A stretch of DNA of 64,000 nucleotides from Arctopsyche grandis (lineage: Eukaryota; Arthropoda; Insecta; Trichoptera; Hydropsychidae). The DNA lies in contig NC_135355.1 of the NCBI RefSeq assembly GCF_051622035.1, positions 31,436,986 to 31,500,985 on the forward strand, in the 5' to 3' direction. A model generated the notes under the pieces. It was not told the origin of the DNA, did not search any database, and saw nothing but the letters and a program-made list of their open reading frames with translations. Positions 35,666 through 49,712 of the stretch are shown here, piece after piece (the first letter of the stretch is position 1; each line of letters opens with the position of its first letter). Made by a program: the position numbers and the translations under genes.

Positions 35666-36696
35666 TAATTTGTATATACATAAATCAAGATAAACACCTC
35701 AATGTTTGTACAAACAAATCCAACATATGTACATAGATAAAGATGCCTCACACAAGTGGATCCTAAGCTCAAGGGTCAACAGTTTTCCTTATTCATATTA
35801 TGCTTTTTATATGAACAATCATTGCTTTATAATAATTAACTATTTAACATTTGGTTTGGATCAGAACTTCAATTTATTATAAATACATTAAAGAAACAGT
35901 ATACACTATTTTTAGATGTATTATTCATTGTGTTTTAATCATAAAAAATAGGTAATATATACGAAATTATTTCTTGTTTCATGATTTCGCCTGTCGGCCC
36001 TTAAAAGTAAAAAAAAAAACAGTTAAATAGCGACATCCTGCATACCATACATATATTATATTTGGCAAAGGTCAACTACAAGTTCAAGGCAAATCGTAAA
36101 AAATATAAACAATTCTTATCGCAAATCTGAAGTAGTTTTAAACCGTTATACATATGTACATATACATACATATACTCATATAACTAAGAGGAAACCTAAG
36201 ACAATTTTTCACAGTAGATTTTCATGGCGCGTCTTCTGAAATCGGTCACGAATTTGAACACGCACGAATTGACATGCAACGATGCGTTTTTTCATCTTGG
36301 GCAAATCGCATGTAATAAATAATGCGATTGTGTCGAGACACACGAACGAAATTTATGTACGTAGCGGTGTGATGTTATTATTTATTATTTAATCAGACAG
36401 TTACACAAGACACGACCGTGAATCGTACGCAATTTTACGGTGGATGAACGCGTAACGTATTGTGTCTTCGTATATGTACATATATCTCATTTTCTCGTCT
36501 TCTGTGAGATCTTATCTTATGTGCAGGTGTATTATGATTATTCCTCAGATGAAAATTGAGATGCATCAAATTTTTATAATGAAATTGGAGCTATAGCTTA
36601 ATGAGTTTCGCGTAATCCTAAGAATAGCTTCTCAGGGCATATTTAGAGCATCTTCATTTTACAGACACACAGATTGGTATGTGGCACTTTTTTTTC
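35664..36696. other. Non-coding sequence
   Basis: No gene recognised. The 36.22-36.44 kb part is slightly GC-richer with several CGATGCG/CGTGAATCG stretches but has no open frame. Confidence 0.35.
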
Positions 36697-36946
36697 CCCA
36701 TCAAATATAGTCAATTTGTCTGATTTCATTGAAACGGTTCCAACAAATTGGCGATATCATACTATTTCTCGCAAGATTCGAGTTTCAGCATCTAAATTTA
36801 TCCATAGTCGTCTCTTTGACGCTGCGTAAAATTGCTCTATAAATTTTCTATCGATTTTTATAATTGGTCAGGAAGGCGCATTAGAGTTTACCTGTTGGCC
36901 CTTCCTGGTGTATCATATATGTATAAAATAAAATGATAAATAAACA
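36697..36946 (+). mobile_element. SINE, 5'-truncated
   Basis: It begins within the core (GTCAATTTGTCTGATTTCAT, GAAACGGTTCCAACAAATTG) and keeps the tail hairpin at 36868-36909 (CAGGAAGG..CCTTCCTG) and an AATAAAATGATAAATAAA tail. The tRNA-like head is absent. Confidence 0.75.
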
Positions 36947-37495
36947 ATATGCAAAAAAATACCGCTGCTAGGTCAAATCTGTACCATTGGTTTCGGTGAT
37001 ATTTTCATTGTTATCGATCGCTGTCAAGCAAGGATAAATATAAGGATAAAATAACACCGAAAACACTCCAGGAGGTGATTTTTAGGACTGTGTACCATGT
37101 ATATGGGCTAGAATTGCTGCGATTTTTTTGCATGTTAAAAGTATCTAAAAAAAACACGTAACAAATACCACTTAGTGGGTGGCACACTTTGGGGGTGGTA
37201 AATCATATACGATTTTTGTATCACATTCCTAGAGGGGGCGGCATTTAGAACATTGCCTAATGGTGGCAAATGGCCTTGGAACGTCACTGTATAGGGGGGA
37301 TTGACCTGGAAATGTGACACATCTCGTTATTGTTCTCGAGGAAAAATAGAAAGATGTTATCGTGGTAGTTAACTGTAATTGAAACATAATTTTAATCGTT
37401 TCACCATATAAAAATATTTCCTATACTATAATAATTGTATCTTAATATGATAAATATAAGGAATTGTTGTCGTTTAGATAGATTTGTGTATTATA

Positions 37496-37582
<87 letters not shown>

Positions 37583-40500
37583 ATGTAGCATGATGATAAA
37601 TGGACGATACAATGGGTACAAATATAAAAAATGTTCTGCATCATTAAAAAATACATTTCACGGTAGAAAAATGAAATTAGTGGCTTAAAATAAAAATACG
37701 TTAACATGTATATTGTGTGCGATAATATCCGTCAATTTTGACGGATCGGTCCATCGGTTTTGCACACCTTGACGACACACCTGTTTTTTGCCATCGGTTT
37801 TTCTAAACGTCGAAATAAAACCTAAGGAATTCGCAGAGTTATCTACGATCTTATAATTTTAGGAATACCTGTAACGTGTTCACATAGTAGACGTTTGCCC
37901 TTTCATTTACATATAACGAAACGGATCTTAAGCATATTATATCTAGAAATTGTGTGAATGTTTTTTTTTATTTTATAAATTTGAATAGTGGAATATTGTA
38001 TGCACGTAAACGGAAACTGTCATTCGAGAAAAATGCAACCGTGTTATGTTTCTATTACACGTGTTTCGAGTTTTAATGGAAAACTTCAAGGATATGAAGT
38101 CTTTGTAATGAAATTCATATATATTTATTATTATATGTATACTACATTAGTACACATCAGTTGATTTATTATGTCACATACGATTTTTTCATGCTAAATT
38201 ATTTTCTGCACGTTTATATATGGAATTTTGCTATGCCTTGGTGACCTTTATGTTTAGAAGTTTTAAAATATTATTATATTAGATGATTGCATATTTTCGT
38301 GCCCGTTTACCGTTATAAAGCGTTTACCGCCGTGTGGCCGTTTGCAGATCTGCTTAGACATTCACCGTTTTAATATTTCACGAAAAACTATTAAAATATC
38401 ATCGTTTTTTTATTGTTGAATATCTTCATTTTGATATATTGTTGATAAAATTTTATTTAGTCGAGTCAATAGTCCATCACACTAGATCAAACTTTGGACT
38501 GGTGAAATGCAACGAAATAAATTTGTACTGTTTGCATTTGTGACTTCCAGTTTGGAGTTAACTTGTGGTCTAATTGAAAGCTTTTTTGAATAAGTTTTTG
38601 GTTGAAAATTATTCAAAAAGGTATGTTCTAATATATTTGATTAAAATTTTACAAAAAATATAATTAATTTTAAAAGAATATCCACCCTCAAGTTTGATAT
38701 TTTTTGTAAAAATCAAAAATTTTACAAAGGTTTTTAAAGTAAACTTCCGCTCGACTTCGTCATGATTTTAATGAATTATTAAATTTGAACTATTCATCTA
38801 CAAGAGTGTTCACCACGCGAGCTACATTTGGGTATAATTAATTTTTCTAGTATTATCCTATTGGTCTTTTTTTTCTATATATGCAGTTGATAGGGGGTTT
38901 CAATGTAAAATATAATATATATTTTAATGAAATAAATCATAATAAATTAAATATATAGTCTTAATGAATGGGCATAGCAGGTACTAAAATTCCATAATTA
39001 TTCATTGCAGTTATTTATTTTCAAAAGATGCGAGAACAATATTAGTTTCTTGACTGGCATTCCTTCTTCATTAGTCGAAAAAAGAGGTTCACGCTCAAAA
39101 TATAAACAGTGCCCGAAAACAGCTCACTTGGCGAACACTGATGTACAAGAAACTGCAAAGATTTTCTACCACAAATTGCCACAAAGTCTTCTTTTTTTAC
39201 GATAAACTAGTATCTTTATTTTGTCAATTGCTACACCGATAAACAAATTTTGACATTTTTTTGTATCATCAACTTAATTTTTCTAATACATTTTTGTCCC
39301 ACAATCGTATAGTTTTTCTATGCAAAATGCAATGCTAACGCAAGTAAACTACTTCTTCCGGTCCATGGTTTTGTATTAAAATCACACAATATCTGAACCC
39401 TCATATTAATGCATCGAAAATAATTTCTCATCTTATTATGTGCAACAGTTTTTGAGATATACGGTTTTTTAATACAAAGTGAGCTTATGCAATCGTCAAT
39501 TCTCATTGATATAAATTATATTGTTTTTATGTTTTGTTTTGTTTTGATGTTTTGTTCGTACTCGTACTTCGTTAGATGCATCATAATTTTGAATGATTAA
39601 TGATCGTTGATTTAAGTTGTCGATGTTTGACCGGCTGAGTTTGATTTATATTACCGTTAAAACATTGCGATCGAATCTGTAATACATACATATGTACATA
39701 TATCGTATGCACGTGTGCTTAATGTATTCCCTCGAGGTAGCTTTCAATGGATGCTTAAATTTCACCTATTATTTCATATATCATAAATATATAAAGTTTA
39801 GCGGATAGAATATTAACGGCGTATAAATAATATTAAGCGGAGATAAAATCACGAGAATTTCCCATCAATTTTAATATCATGCTGCATGATATTTTAGAAT
39901 ATGGTTAGAAGAATAATATGTATTTTCGTAATAAATATTAGGATGAGAATACAGATTTGAACAATTGAAATTATTTCGATAATTATTTATTTTACCAATT
40001 GTACGCCAAAGTCTCACGGGCGAGTCAAATTGATTTATCTCCTAAAAGGTACAATATTTAATATTTATAAAGGTTGTTTTCCAAGCACCATCTACGTATA
40101 GACGAACATGATTACAAAAATAAAATAAAAAAATAATTATTTAAATTTTTCGGGATTATTTTAAAATAAAAATTAGACAAATGTCATTAGGGCTGCTACT
40201 TGATCAATTATATCGAAAAATCCGAAACTTCTAATGAATCTGGTGCAAAATGCGTACGCATTCAAGGTCACACCAAACCTCTGGAAACCTCAAATTATGT
40301 GAGCCAAATCATTTTCTTTTCGTTGATATTTTTTTCAAATCATGTTCAACTAACTTGGCGCACAGGAAGAGATCAAATATGTATTTCATGATTGGCAGCT
40401 AACTGGTTAAATAGGCTTTATTTTATAAAAAAAAAAAAAATCCAATTCTACTCTTTATGTATATAAAAGCAATGTTGAGATAAATAGTTCACCTTCATCA

Positions 40501-41783
40501 ATTTATTTAAAAGACAAAAAAATATTTCATTGAAATTAAAATCGAATCAATCACAATTCAAATCAAGAATTAAATAATCAAATTCGTTTAGTGTTATATA
40601 TAAAATACGTTTAAAAGAGATAACTCTTTCCAATATACAGTCCACACTGCTTTAAATGGTACATGGTAAGTTCAAATCAGTTAAACTTGAACTGGATATT
40701 ATTTGGAATATATGTATGTATGTATGTATTTATATGTACTGATCGTTACTGAGCTAAAAGTGATCAATAATCTTAAAGGCATGATATATTTAAGTCAATT
40801 AATAATTACATTCGCTCTCTTGAGATGATATTTTCTCGTTCTAAGGTGTGTGGCATGTGTCGTTTGAAAAATGGTATTGTTTTTTTCCATTCACGGATAC
40901 TGAGACGTTTGTAAAAGTGGATTAATATGCTAATTCACAAGTGATGGCGAATGTTGCTAGCTTTCTAGATATGTTGTATATAAAATATATTCATATTCCA
41001 ATTCGGCACGATTCAACCTTTTCGACCAAGAGAAGTATGTCACATCGGGCTAGGATTGTATCCGAGTTGATCGAGGAATATATGTATATAAAAAAAAATC
41101 GTATTATTTCGTACTGAACCGGTTGTGCTGTATTCGTTCTCGCGATGAATCTCTGTCTGAACGTGGTTTTCGGTATACTTAAATAAAAATTTAGCGGATT
41201 GGCCGAAACTAGTTTCTTCCTTATATGAGTTGTTTTTATCTGTGTAACCTAGAACTGATGGCGAATCTGCTTTTGGTTGGTGACCTCTGACTAAAGAGGC
41301 TGATCTATCACGTATCGGGGCATCCACAAAGCGAGGGTGTGCCCCTGTGATTAAAATACCGTTTTATTACAATATTAAGGCGAAAACTAAACATCTGGTG
41401 TGTACTATTGTAATAATGGTATAGGTATGTAAATTGAAAGCGATTTAAATAATTTATTGTGAAAAACCTTTTCTTCAATATTGAACGAAAATTATTGATA
41501 TAGCTAGAATTTGTTTTGCTTGTATTATATAAATAATATTACGATATAAAAATATAACATAAGAATATGAAAACAATATAAATTTATTCATTTCGATAAA
41601 TCAATGAAATACATTTTAAATTCGTTCGATGAAAATTGTGTGATATTATTAAAGTTATTATTTAATTTGATTTTATGTCAAATTTACAACATTTCTCGTA
41701 ATAGACGTTACTCGTAAGTTAATAATGAGTCAAAACTACTTTCAAATTTTTTTCTTATCAATGCATAGTCACATTTAATTGGT
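36947..41783. other. Non-coding AT-rich sequence
   Basis: No exon recognised in nearly 5 kb. Small items: a (TA)n tract at 37491-37572, an ACTTCTTCCGGT fragment of the 25.6 kb repeat family near 39350, and scattered ACATATGTACAT runs. Frames at 39005 and 41040 have no recognisable content. Confidence 0.4.
37491..37588. repeat. (TA)n/(GTAT)n microsatellite
   Basis: About 70 bases of alternating TA followed by GTATGTGTGTATG. It generates spurious Ile-Tyr open frames on both strands. Confidence 0.9.
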
Positions 41784-41873
41784 GTTAATAGGCTTCTGTA
41801 AATAACGCTGCACTTAATACTAGACATTTTAAATATACACAATATTTTATAAATAAAATTTTTAGCAACATAG
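41784..41873 (+). repeat. Left 90-bp direct repeat flanking a foldback
   Basis: GTTAATAGGCTTCTGTAAAT through AACATAG. It aligns without gaps to 42278-42367 with roughly nine mismatches. Confidence 0.85.
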
Positions 41874-42277
41874 CGGTCTCCGTGACGGGCCCGAATGTTA
41901 AATTACAGAAAACACAAATATCGGAAGGCAAAGATCGAAAATCGAAAGATCTTAAGTCGAAAGATCAAAAAAAAAGGATGCATGGTAAACGGTACATACT
42001 CACGTATATACTCACTTAATTTGCGCGAGCAGGATACAACAGGAACAAGAGCAACAGGCTTTTCTTCCCGTATTAATGTGCGCGCGCAGAATACGGGAGG
42101 AAAAGCCTGTTCCTCTTGTTTCTGTTGTATCCTGCTCGCGCAAATTAAGTGAGTATGTACCGTTTACCATGCACCCTTTTTTTTGATCTTTCGACTTAAG
42201 ATCTTTCGATTTTCGATCTTTGCCTTCCGATATTTGCGTTTTCGGGCGTTTCACATTCGGGCCCGTGATGTAGACCC
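41874..42277. mobile_element. 404-bp foldback element
   Basis: The two halves are near-perfect reverse complements around a short loop at about 42065-42080 (AATGTGCGCGCGCAG). Termini are CGGTCTCCGTGACGGGCCCG on the left and, read inward, GGGTCTACATCACGGGCCCG on the right. The arms contain repeated AAGATCGAAAATCGAAAGAT blocks. The left arm has an 11-base extra TATATACTCAC. Two mirror-image open frames (41895-42152 plus, 42254-42012 minus) result from the symmetry and are not genes. Confidence 0.85.
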
Positions 42278-42367
42278 GTTAATAGGCTTCTGTAAACAAC
42301 GCTGCACTTAATACTAGACATTTTAAATATACACAATCTTTTATACATAAATATTTTATCAACATAG
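42278..42367 (+). repeat. Right 90-bp direct repeat flanking a foldback
   Basis: GTTAATAGGCTTCTGTAAAC through AACATAG, same length as the left copy at 41784-41873. Too long for a normal target-site duplication. Confidence 0.85.
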
Positions 42368-42554
42368 ATATCTATTCTGTCAATCGAATGCTTTTGCTTT
42401 TATAATTAATTAGCTAGCTAACTAATTCTATCTGATTATATCTTAAAAACAGTATGAATGACGATTCAAGATGATTTTACAATAGTTTGGTTTTTTGTTG
42501 AAATTTTTCATGCTAGAAGTAATGTTTCACAACGACTGTTATTCCTATAATACT

Positions 42555-42925
42555 GAGCAAAAAAAAAAATCACATTTTTATTTAGCGGAGCAGAGTGTAA
42601 TCAATCTTTACTTAGTTTGGTTTACTAAATTTGAATATGACAATGATTTTTCTCGTTTATGAGATATGAGCGTTTAAAAAAATGGGATTTTTTTTACAAA
42701 TTTTTGACTTTTGCAGAATTTAATTCAAATTCTAGTATTGCTGTGACAAAAGTGAGTATTGAAATCGATAGTCAGATGTTTTTTCTATTGATTCAGATTT
42801 TTATTGCTTTAAAATACTAATAATGAATTATCTAGCGAATTTTAAATGTCAAAAATATATTTTTTACATTTATCCACGTTTATAAAGATTGGTTTTTAAT
42901 CTCATTTTATTTACTGTCTAAACGT
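42555..42925 (-). repeat. Inverted copy of the 9.4-9.9 kb repeat
   Basis: See the 9400-9870 entry; landmarks are ATGAGATATGAGCGTTTAAA and TCTAGCGAATTTTAAATGTC. Which orientation is sense is unknown. Confidence 0.55.
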
Positions 42926-45900
42926 ACTAATTTAAGCGGTAAATTATAGTAATTAGACCTTTCAATCAGAATTTTGTGCATTTTTGGTAGCGATATCTTA
43001 ATAGTGAGCTCGTTATAATATAGCCGAGTGATTAAATGGAAAAACCAAATTATTTGTAAAAACCTGCAATCTCACTACAGGAGTTCCAACGTATCTGATA
43101 AAAAAAAATTAATTAAGTCATTAGATTTGTTTAAATAATAAAATTAATATTTTACAATTCCATTGTGTTTAGGATATCGATTCGATTTTAAATTACGTCT
43201 ATGAACAACACGAAACGAAAGCGTGCATTGTTCTTTTTTTTTACGTCTCAATTTCAAAAAGCTTTCTCGACTGAATTAATTTATTATTGCACTCAAAATT
43301 TACCGCTATTCTCTAATTAGCGGTCTGCGAATTTCGCCCACGCGAAGCCAAGTCGACGTTTCCGGGGTGGTTCGTAAGTTGCGTCAATTAAACATTTCAT
43401 AGCATCATAATTTCGTTCGAAAAATGTCGAACCGTTGCCCAACGTCCGAAAACAGAAACCTTGAAAATTTTATTTTTCTCTGAACGCGTGCCTAACAGTT
43501 GGGAAATCCTGACCCACGCCTCGCGCGCCACCGTTGCAAAATCAGGGCCCATTTCTCAATAAAACATTTACAGGAAAATATGTTTGTATTATAATTTATT
43601 CCGTATCAAGTTCACGCACAGACTTTTTTTCGGCGAATCCTTCAATTACGTTGAATAATAATTGAAAATGACTTTTATTTGCTCACAATCGAATAAATTA
43701 CAATTTGAACTGATTTTGTTGATACATTTACATACTTTAATTTTGCGCGAGCAAATGTGGCGATCAATCACCAAACATATGTATTTTACGCAACTATAAA
43801 AAAATTACATACCTTGCGTGTATTTTTTTTTTTAAATTACTATCTTTGTCAATTTATCGAACGCAAGGTGAAAAAGCAATTACAGTTACGTTATATATTA
43901 AGTTATCGCATGTATAAATTGAGGAATTCGGCTACCTGTATTATTATAGATCACTCAATAATATTTTCAACGATGAGAATGTGTGTAAAATTTATTCGAT
44001 TCGATTAAAATATTCCTACGATCGAAATTTTTTTGGAGTATTTGGTTCGAATTCGTTTGTATTTATTTGTATAATAAAATAATTCAATAATTTATGCACT
44101 CATATTAAAATAACGTAAATATAATTTCGGTGACATCGACGAGTAGGTTATAACAAAACCCAAAATATTGAAATATTCTTCATAATCGACATTTTATTGA
44201 GTAAAAATCTATTTTTAATACATGATAAAATTGATTACGCGATAAAATTTAATAGTACTTTCAATTTGTAACGGTTTTATGAGAAAAATGTAAAATTTTC
44301 ATACATACAAATTGAAAATCAAAAAATATTGAATTACATAAGATAATGATAGATTATATTTATTAATAGTTCTGTGAGTCACACTATAGAATCTGTAAAA
44401 GTGTCCTCAAATATTTGCACTATATTGATTATGTTTTTGTGTTGATTTTAAAATTTTAGAACCAACGCAAAAATTTCTCTTCAATACACATAAATCTAAC
44501 GGAAGTTGTAAAAGTCACATTTGTGTGCCTTTTTTTTATCAATAAAGGTTTTCGGGTCAATGTTTAAGAATATCACTCGGATGCTTTTCGCATTCACCCA
44601 CGGATTATAATGATATACCTACGTGTATATTTTAAATTGATATTTCGGATCATCTTTTGAATTATTTTTATGTCTATACGTGTCTATATGTTTCTGGTTA
44701 ATTTAATTGTAGAGGATTTTTGGCACGGATAAAGTCATGCGTTGGCCTCGAAATATTTAATACATCTGTTTCACGAAACAGGACGAGTTTTGTCGGCTTC
44801 GTATTTTCAATAACTTTCATTTTTTTATTTATTTGGTTACATTCTTATTGTATGCACAAAATTAATAATAAATGTATAAGAATTGTCTCTATTAAGTGAT
44901 GATGTTTTCAGGGAAATACCGAATATGTAAATATTGGGTTTTTCATTGGCTTTTAAATGAAAATTAGAGGAATATTTTGAATTATTTTAAATTTTCAATC
45001 AAAATTCATATTGATTTGCAAATTTTATCCAATCTGCGGTCGAGCAGAGTGCACAAAAAAACATAAAAGAAATTAAGACAAATTGAGTTATTCACAATAA
45101 AACCGGATACTTCAACCGGTTTTTTTGCGTTCTTATTATATTAATTTTACAAAGTAGAGATACACTTACAAAAAATAAACTAAAAATCCTGCAATAAAAA
45201 AATAACAGAATATACATACGATTTAGAGAATTCATCACATTGCATATAATAATATGTCGAATTGTTAAATCCGTTATTTATTTAGAACACAAAAATGTAA
45301 ATATTCATAAATATCAATCATGGATAGATATATGCTTTATACATTGTCTAGTAAATGCAAACACCAGCTTACATTTTTAGCTAAAGCTTACAACGATATA
45401 TTTCAGAAATATTCTGATATTAAAGTTACATATGTATGTATATATGTCTGTAATAAAGGTTATATCTCCCGTGTACACTATACACTAAATGATTTTGACG
45501 ATGCATACACATATGTACTAGACAATATATACATTAGCGAGCTCTACACTCTCAATGCAACATACACATATATTTATTTACATATTTTTCAAAATTAATA
45601 TCTTCATACATAAGCACGCATCGTATATTATAAATTGCTAACATATTTTAATACATAATTTTCAATTGATATTACTTATCTATAACTACAATTAAATTAT
45701 ACTTACATTAATAGAATTATTTTCAAAATATTTACGTAGTTCTGAAATATCATATAGAGAAGTTCGACTTAAAATGTAGGTAACAGATATACGTATATAA
45801 AGACATAGATATACATATTTTTACTTTATTTTATGTGAGATTATTATATTTTAATCTTAATAATTTTATTTGGAAACGTCGCTTCTATATTTTTTGTTAG

Positions 45901-47124
45901 CAATAACACAAGGAAAAAAATGATTCTCCATTTTTCAAGATCTCTGTGTCTACATAGAAAAACCAATGGTGAATTTAGTATCAAATGTATATTACAATAA
46001 ACCAATAGGTGAATTACAAAAATAGAATCGATCTAAAAATGAAATAAGCATGTATATATAAATCTCTTTAAATGTAAGCCTTCAAAATACTTCACAGGCA
46101 ATATGATAGTCAACAGAAATTGGACATTTAAAAATATATATTTGATATACTAGTTATATTTATGTAATACGAATCTATTCTAGCATACAGTTTCAAACTG
46201 TATCGATTTATTAATCATACATTTGCATACATACATAAGTGTATGATTATATCAATACGAATGCAATGGAAAACTTACAAAGGTTTCATGTTTTTTTATA
46301 CATATATACCCATATCTTTCAATTTTCGAAACGCGTAGGTGTGACCAATGCAACACGGCAATGAAAATCCCTTTTCCAAGAATGTAGTCGTACAGGTTTT
46401 ATCGTTGGTTGATTCACGCAAAATTTTCCGGTACGATTTGCACAAGACTTTCAATTGTATCATCGAAATCATACAACTGAAATGAAAATTTGTAAAAAAC
46501 GTATTTACACTATGGAATAATATCATACCGTGTTTGGATTTTAAATTGTTTTAAATTGATAGCTAATTATTTTTTGCCATTTACATAACTGTGAATTTCA
46601 TATACAAGACATGCGTTCAAATTATAGCAATGTACCTTATTGAAGCTTTAAACGAGCTATTATTTTTTTGCTCAATCCATCAATTAATGGCGGCTAACTA
46701 TTATACGTGTAATGAATGTTGTTAATGGTGAATTAACATTATTTTAATATGATAAAAAATTGTGTTTGTAAACAGCTCAAATCAGCACGATGAAAATTGA
46801 AAAACGCCGCTAATTTTAATACATTTTTAGTTTTATTACTTTTTTCGCTGTTTTGACTAGAATGCTGATGCACGTTTTAAATAAAAAAAAAGTTATAAGT
46901 GAATCGATGACTAATGAGAATACTTCATATTCATATGCATATTTGCATTAGAAATACTGTGATTTTTATGTATACAAAAATGTAGACAAGTCACTAAAAT
47001 ACATACGTATTATACCAATGCATTTTTAATACGACTCTCAAAATATTCTTATTCAATTATATATGTATGTGTTTTGAATCGTTTGTACTATCCTCTATGT
47101 ATGTACATACATGTATGTTTGCCC
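42926..47124. other. Non-coding sequence
   Basis: No coding exon recognised. At 43320-43540 the base composition is more balanced (GCGGTCTGCG, CGAAGCCAAGTCGACG, CCCACGCCTCGCGCGCC); this could be a regulatory or conserved non-coding block but has no clear open frame, splice pattern or RNA fold I can name. Confidence 0.35.
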
Positions 47125-47345
47125 TGGGTTGCAATATATTGTACATAAATGAGCGGAAATGGAAATTAAAGCAACGTCATAATGCGGTTTCCATAAGATT
47201 TCCCTTTTAAATACTTAAAAGGATTTGACAGCTAAAAGTTTTATAGACCTTATGAGGCTATTTGAAGATAGCTTTAGACTGTTAGCACTTAAACTAAAAC
47301 CAATAGTTCGTGTATGAATACAGTAGTATATTCATGAATAATACC
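47125..47345 (-). repeat. ~200 bp dispersed repeat
   Basis: In reverse complement it matches 53015-53250: TATTCATGAATATACTA, CTATTGGTTTTAGTTTAAG, AACAGTCTAAAGCTATCTTC, TTTTAGCTGTCAAA, TATTTAAAAGGGAAAT and a GCAACCC end. A partial copy is at 10629-10745. Confidence 0.6.
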
Positions 47346-49230
47346 ATATAATATTTGCTATATATTTATTTTATTTTTTAACAATGCAATATTGTATACA
47401 GCAATTGACTTTTTGCAATATTGTACACAGCAGAAATTTTTATTGTGCTTTGAAGTAAAATTGTACACATTGCACGATTTTTTTGCCATTTTCTATTCAA
47501 ACTAGACTTTTTAAAAATATTTTGGTATTTTTTTTCAGGTGGTGCGGTGTATAAAAAAAGATTGTAGTGATTAAACAATTGCAAGTGGACACGTTTAAAC
47601 GTGAGTATTTTCCCGTCATTATTGAAATATTGTTCAAAGTCACGATTTTTTTGCACAAAATACTGTGCGGTTTTAAGCTTATAGAAACTGCTTTTGAACA
47701 AACAACACAGATTACCTAGATATGCCTACCTACTTAACCTAGATAGAATCTCAATTTCCTGTTGACGGAAATATGCGATGATAATCATATTCGAAGGCGT
47801 TTTCATTTTTTATTTTGATTTTCCCTCTAACGTATGATACGATGAAAGTAGACGACTCTTGATATATTTAATTTAATATTGATACAACGGAGACAAATTA
47901 CACAGTAAATCTGTTAATAATGTAAATAAACACTAACTACAAAGTAACGATACAAAGACTATGACGAGTCAATCGACACGTAAACGTGTCATTATGTTGT
48001 TTATTTACAATATAACACTCAATAATGCATAATTTTCCTTGGATTCTAATACAATATGATATATTCAGAAAAGTTATTGAAAACATTTTTTTTTTAAATT
48101 TAATAGGGCAATTCATGACTTAACTTAAATATACATATGTACATAGTTACAATGTATCCAATCAGTCGTACTCTTTGAACATAGATGATACGAATCGAGC
48201 TAACACGTTTTCATTGACCAACTTACTGGAGCTGAAAAACGTTTGGAAACGACTTTAAATGCACTTTGAGATATTTTTAGACTGAACTTGAGCAAGTTTC
48301 ATTAATAAAATAAAGTGCATGTACATTGGAGTGAATGAACGCCAGCTCGACATTGCACATGCGTCACTACGATTCGTATTTTCCGACCAGAAATGAGATT
48401 GAAATATATTATTCTCAAACAACAACAATAACAATATATAAAAACAATAAAAGAAGTTGAAATTTTGTAAGTCACTGGCGTTCAAGGTTACAACATTGAC
48501 ATTTGAACCCGTGCATATTATTATCGTTATATACATATGTATAAGCATCTTCAGATCGTTCTGATTCATCGTTCATATTTCTTTCGCATAATATTTTATA
48601 TAGAATTTTTACGTTTTGCATAAAATTCGGCATATGAAAGCGTAGTTATTTACTGTTGTATGGTAATTCCCTCTGATAGTAATATGTAAGACTATGGAAA
48701 CTGTGTGATTTTACAATACGATATTTCGGTTTTACATACATAATTTACATTAATATATACTTTAGAATGAAAATTACGTCTGTTAAATTTATTTTATCAC
48801 AGTGCTACGTAGTATCTATTGAAAATGAAAATTAATTCATATTTTGAATATGCATACATACATAAAAATTATACTTCCATATATATTATAATTTTTGTTG
48901 CCGGACATTTCGCCAAATTATTAAATAATATTAACACGTTATTTCATAATTGTTTATGTAATATATACATGTTGATTTGTTTTTGGTGTTTTAAACGTTT
49001 TTATTTTCACATACATATTTGCATTCAAAATGTGTACGAGTGGATAAGCTATTAATATATACACACACTCGAGTCTATAGCACTCGTTCGATTATTCGTC
49101 ACTGAAATTTAAGCTAAATATCTTATAGACAAACACTTTTTTTATATTTATCTTTTCGCCCTTTTGTTAGTTCAATGTACGTAAAATAAATTCACAACAT
49201 AAATCATTTTTTGAATACAACATAAAATGT
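47346..49230. other. Non-coding AT-rich sequence
   Basis: Nothing recognised beyond short ORFs without domains. Confidence 0.35.
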
Positions 49231-49615
49231 TTGGCCTAGAAGGCCTTACATGTAACCCCAATGCGCCTTCCTGTCCAGAAACATTGTATTGTTATTAAAG
49301 TAAGTGTTATTAAAATTATACAAAGTAAATACATATCAATTAGCGTCCACGGAGATATCTATGGTCAAATTTGTAAATTTGCAGCATTTTATAAAAATCA
49401 GCAAAACTTGAGATTGTTGAAAATAAAAGGTTGCCAATTTGTTGGAACCGTTTCAATGAAAATCAGATAAACCGGCAAATTCTGATAGGAAACGATCGAT
49501 CTGGAGTCACAAATTCAAGGTCTGGCTAGCAGAAACTAGTGGGATTTGAACCCGTGACCACTTTGCTCAAAGTATTACATATCTATATGGTAACCGCTAG
49601 TCTAGTGAGATTTTA
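49231..49615 (-). mobile_element. SINE, full length, reverse orientation
   Basis: On the minus strand: head with TAGACTAGCGGTTACC (A box) and GGGTTCAAATCCCAC (B box), core GTGACTCCAGATCGATCGTT and GAAACGGTTCC, tail hairpin at 49235-49276. The head is the same type as at 10.55-10.83 kb. Confidence 0.82.
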
Positions 49616-49712
49616 AGAAACTCCTCCACCGAGAGAATTATAATATGAATCTAGATATTCATATTTATAAAAAAGTATATCAAAAATAAAATAATATTTA
49701 TTATGTACAATA

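Noticed and set aside
41895-42254. Two mirror-image open frames encoding similar peptides
   Set aside because: They arise from the two arms of the foldback element and contain no domain.
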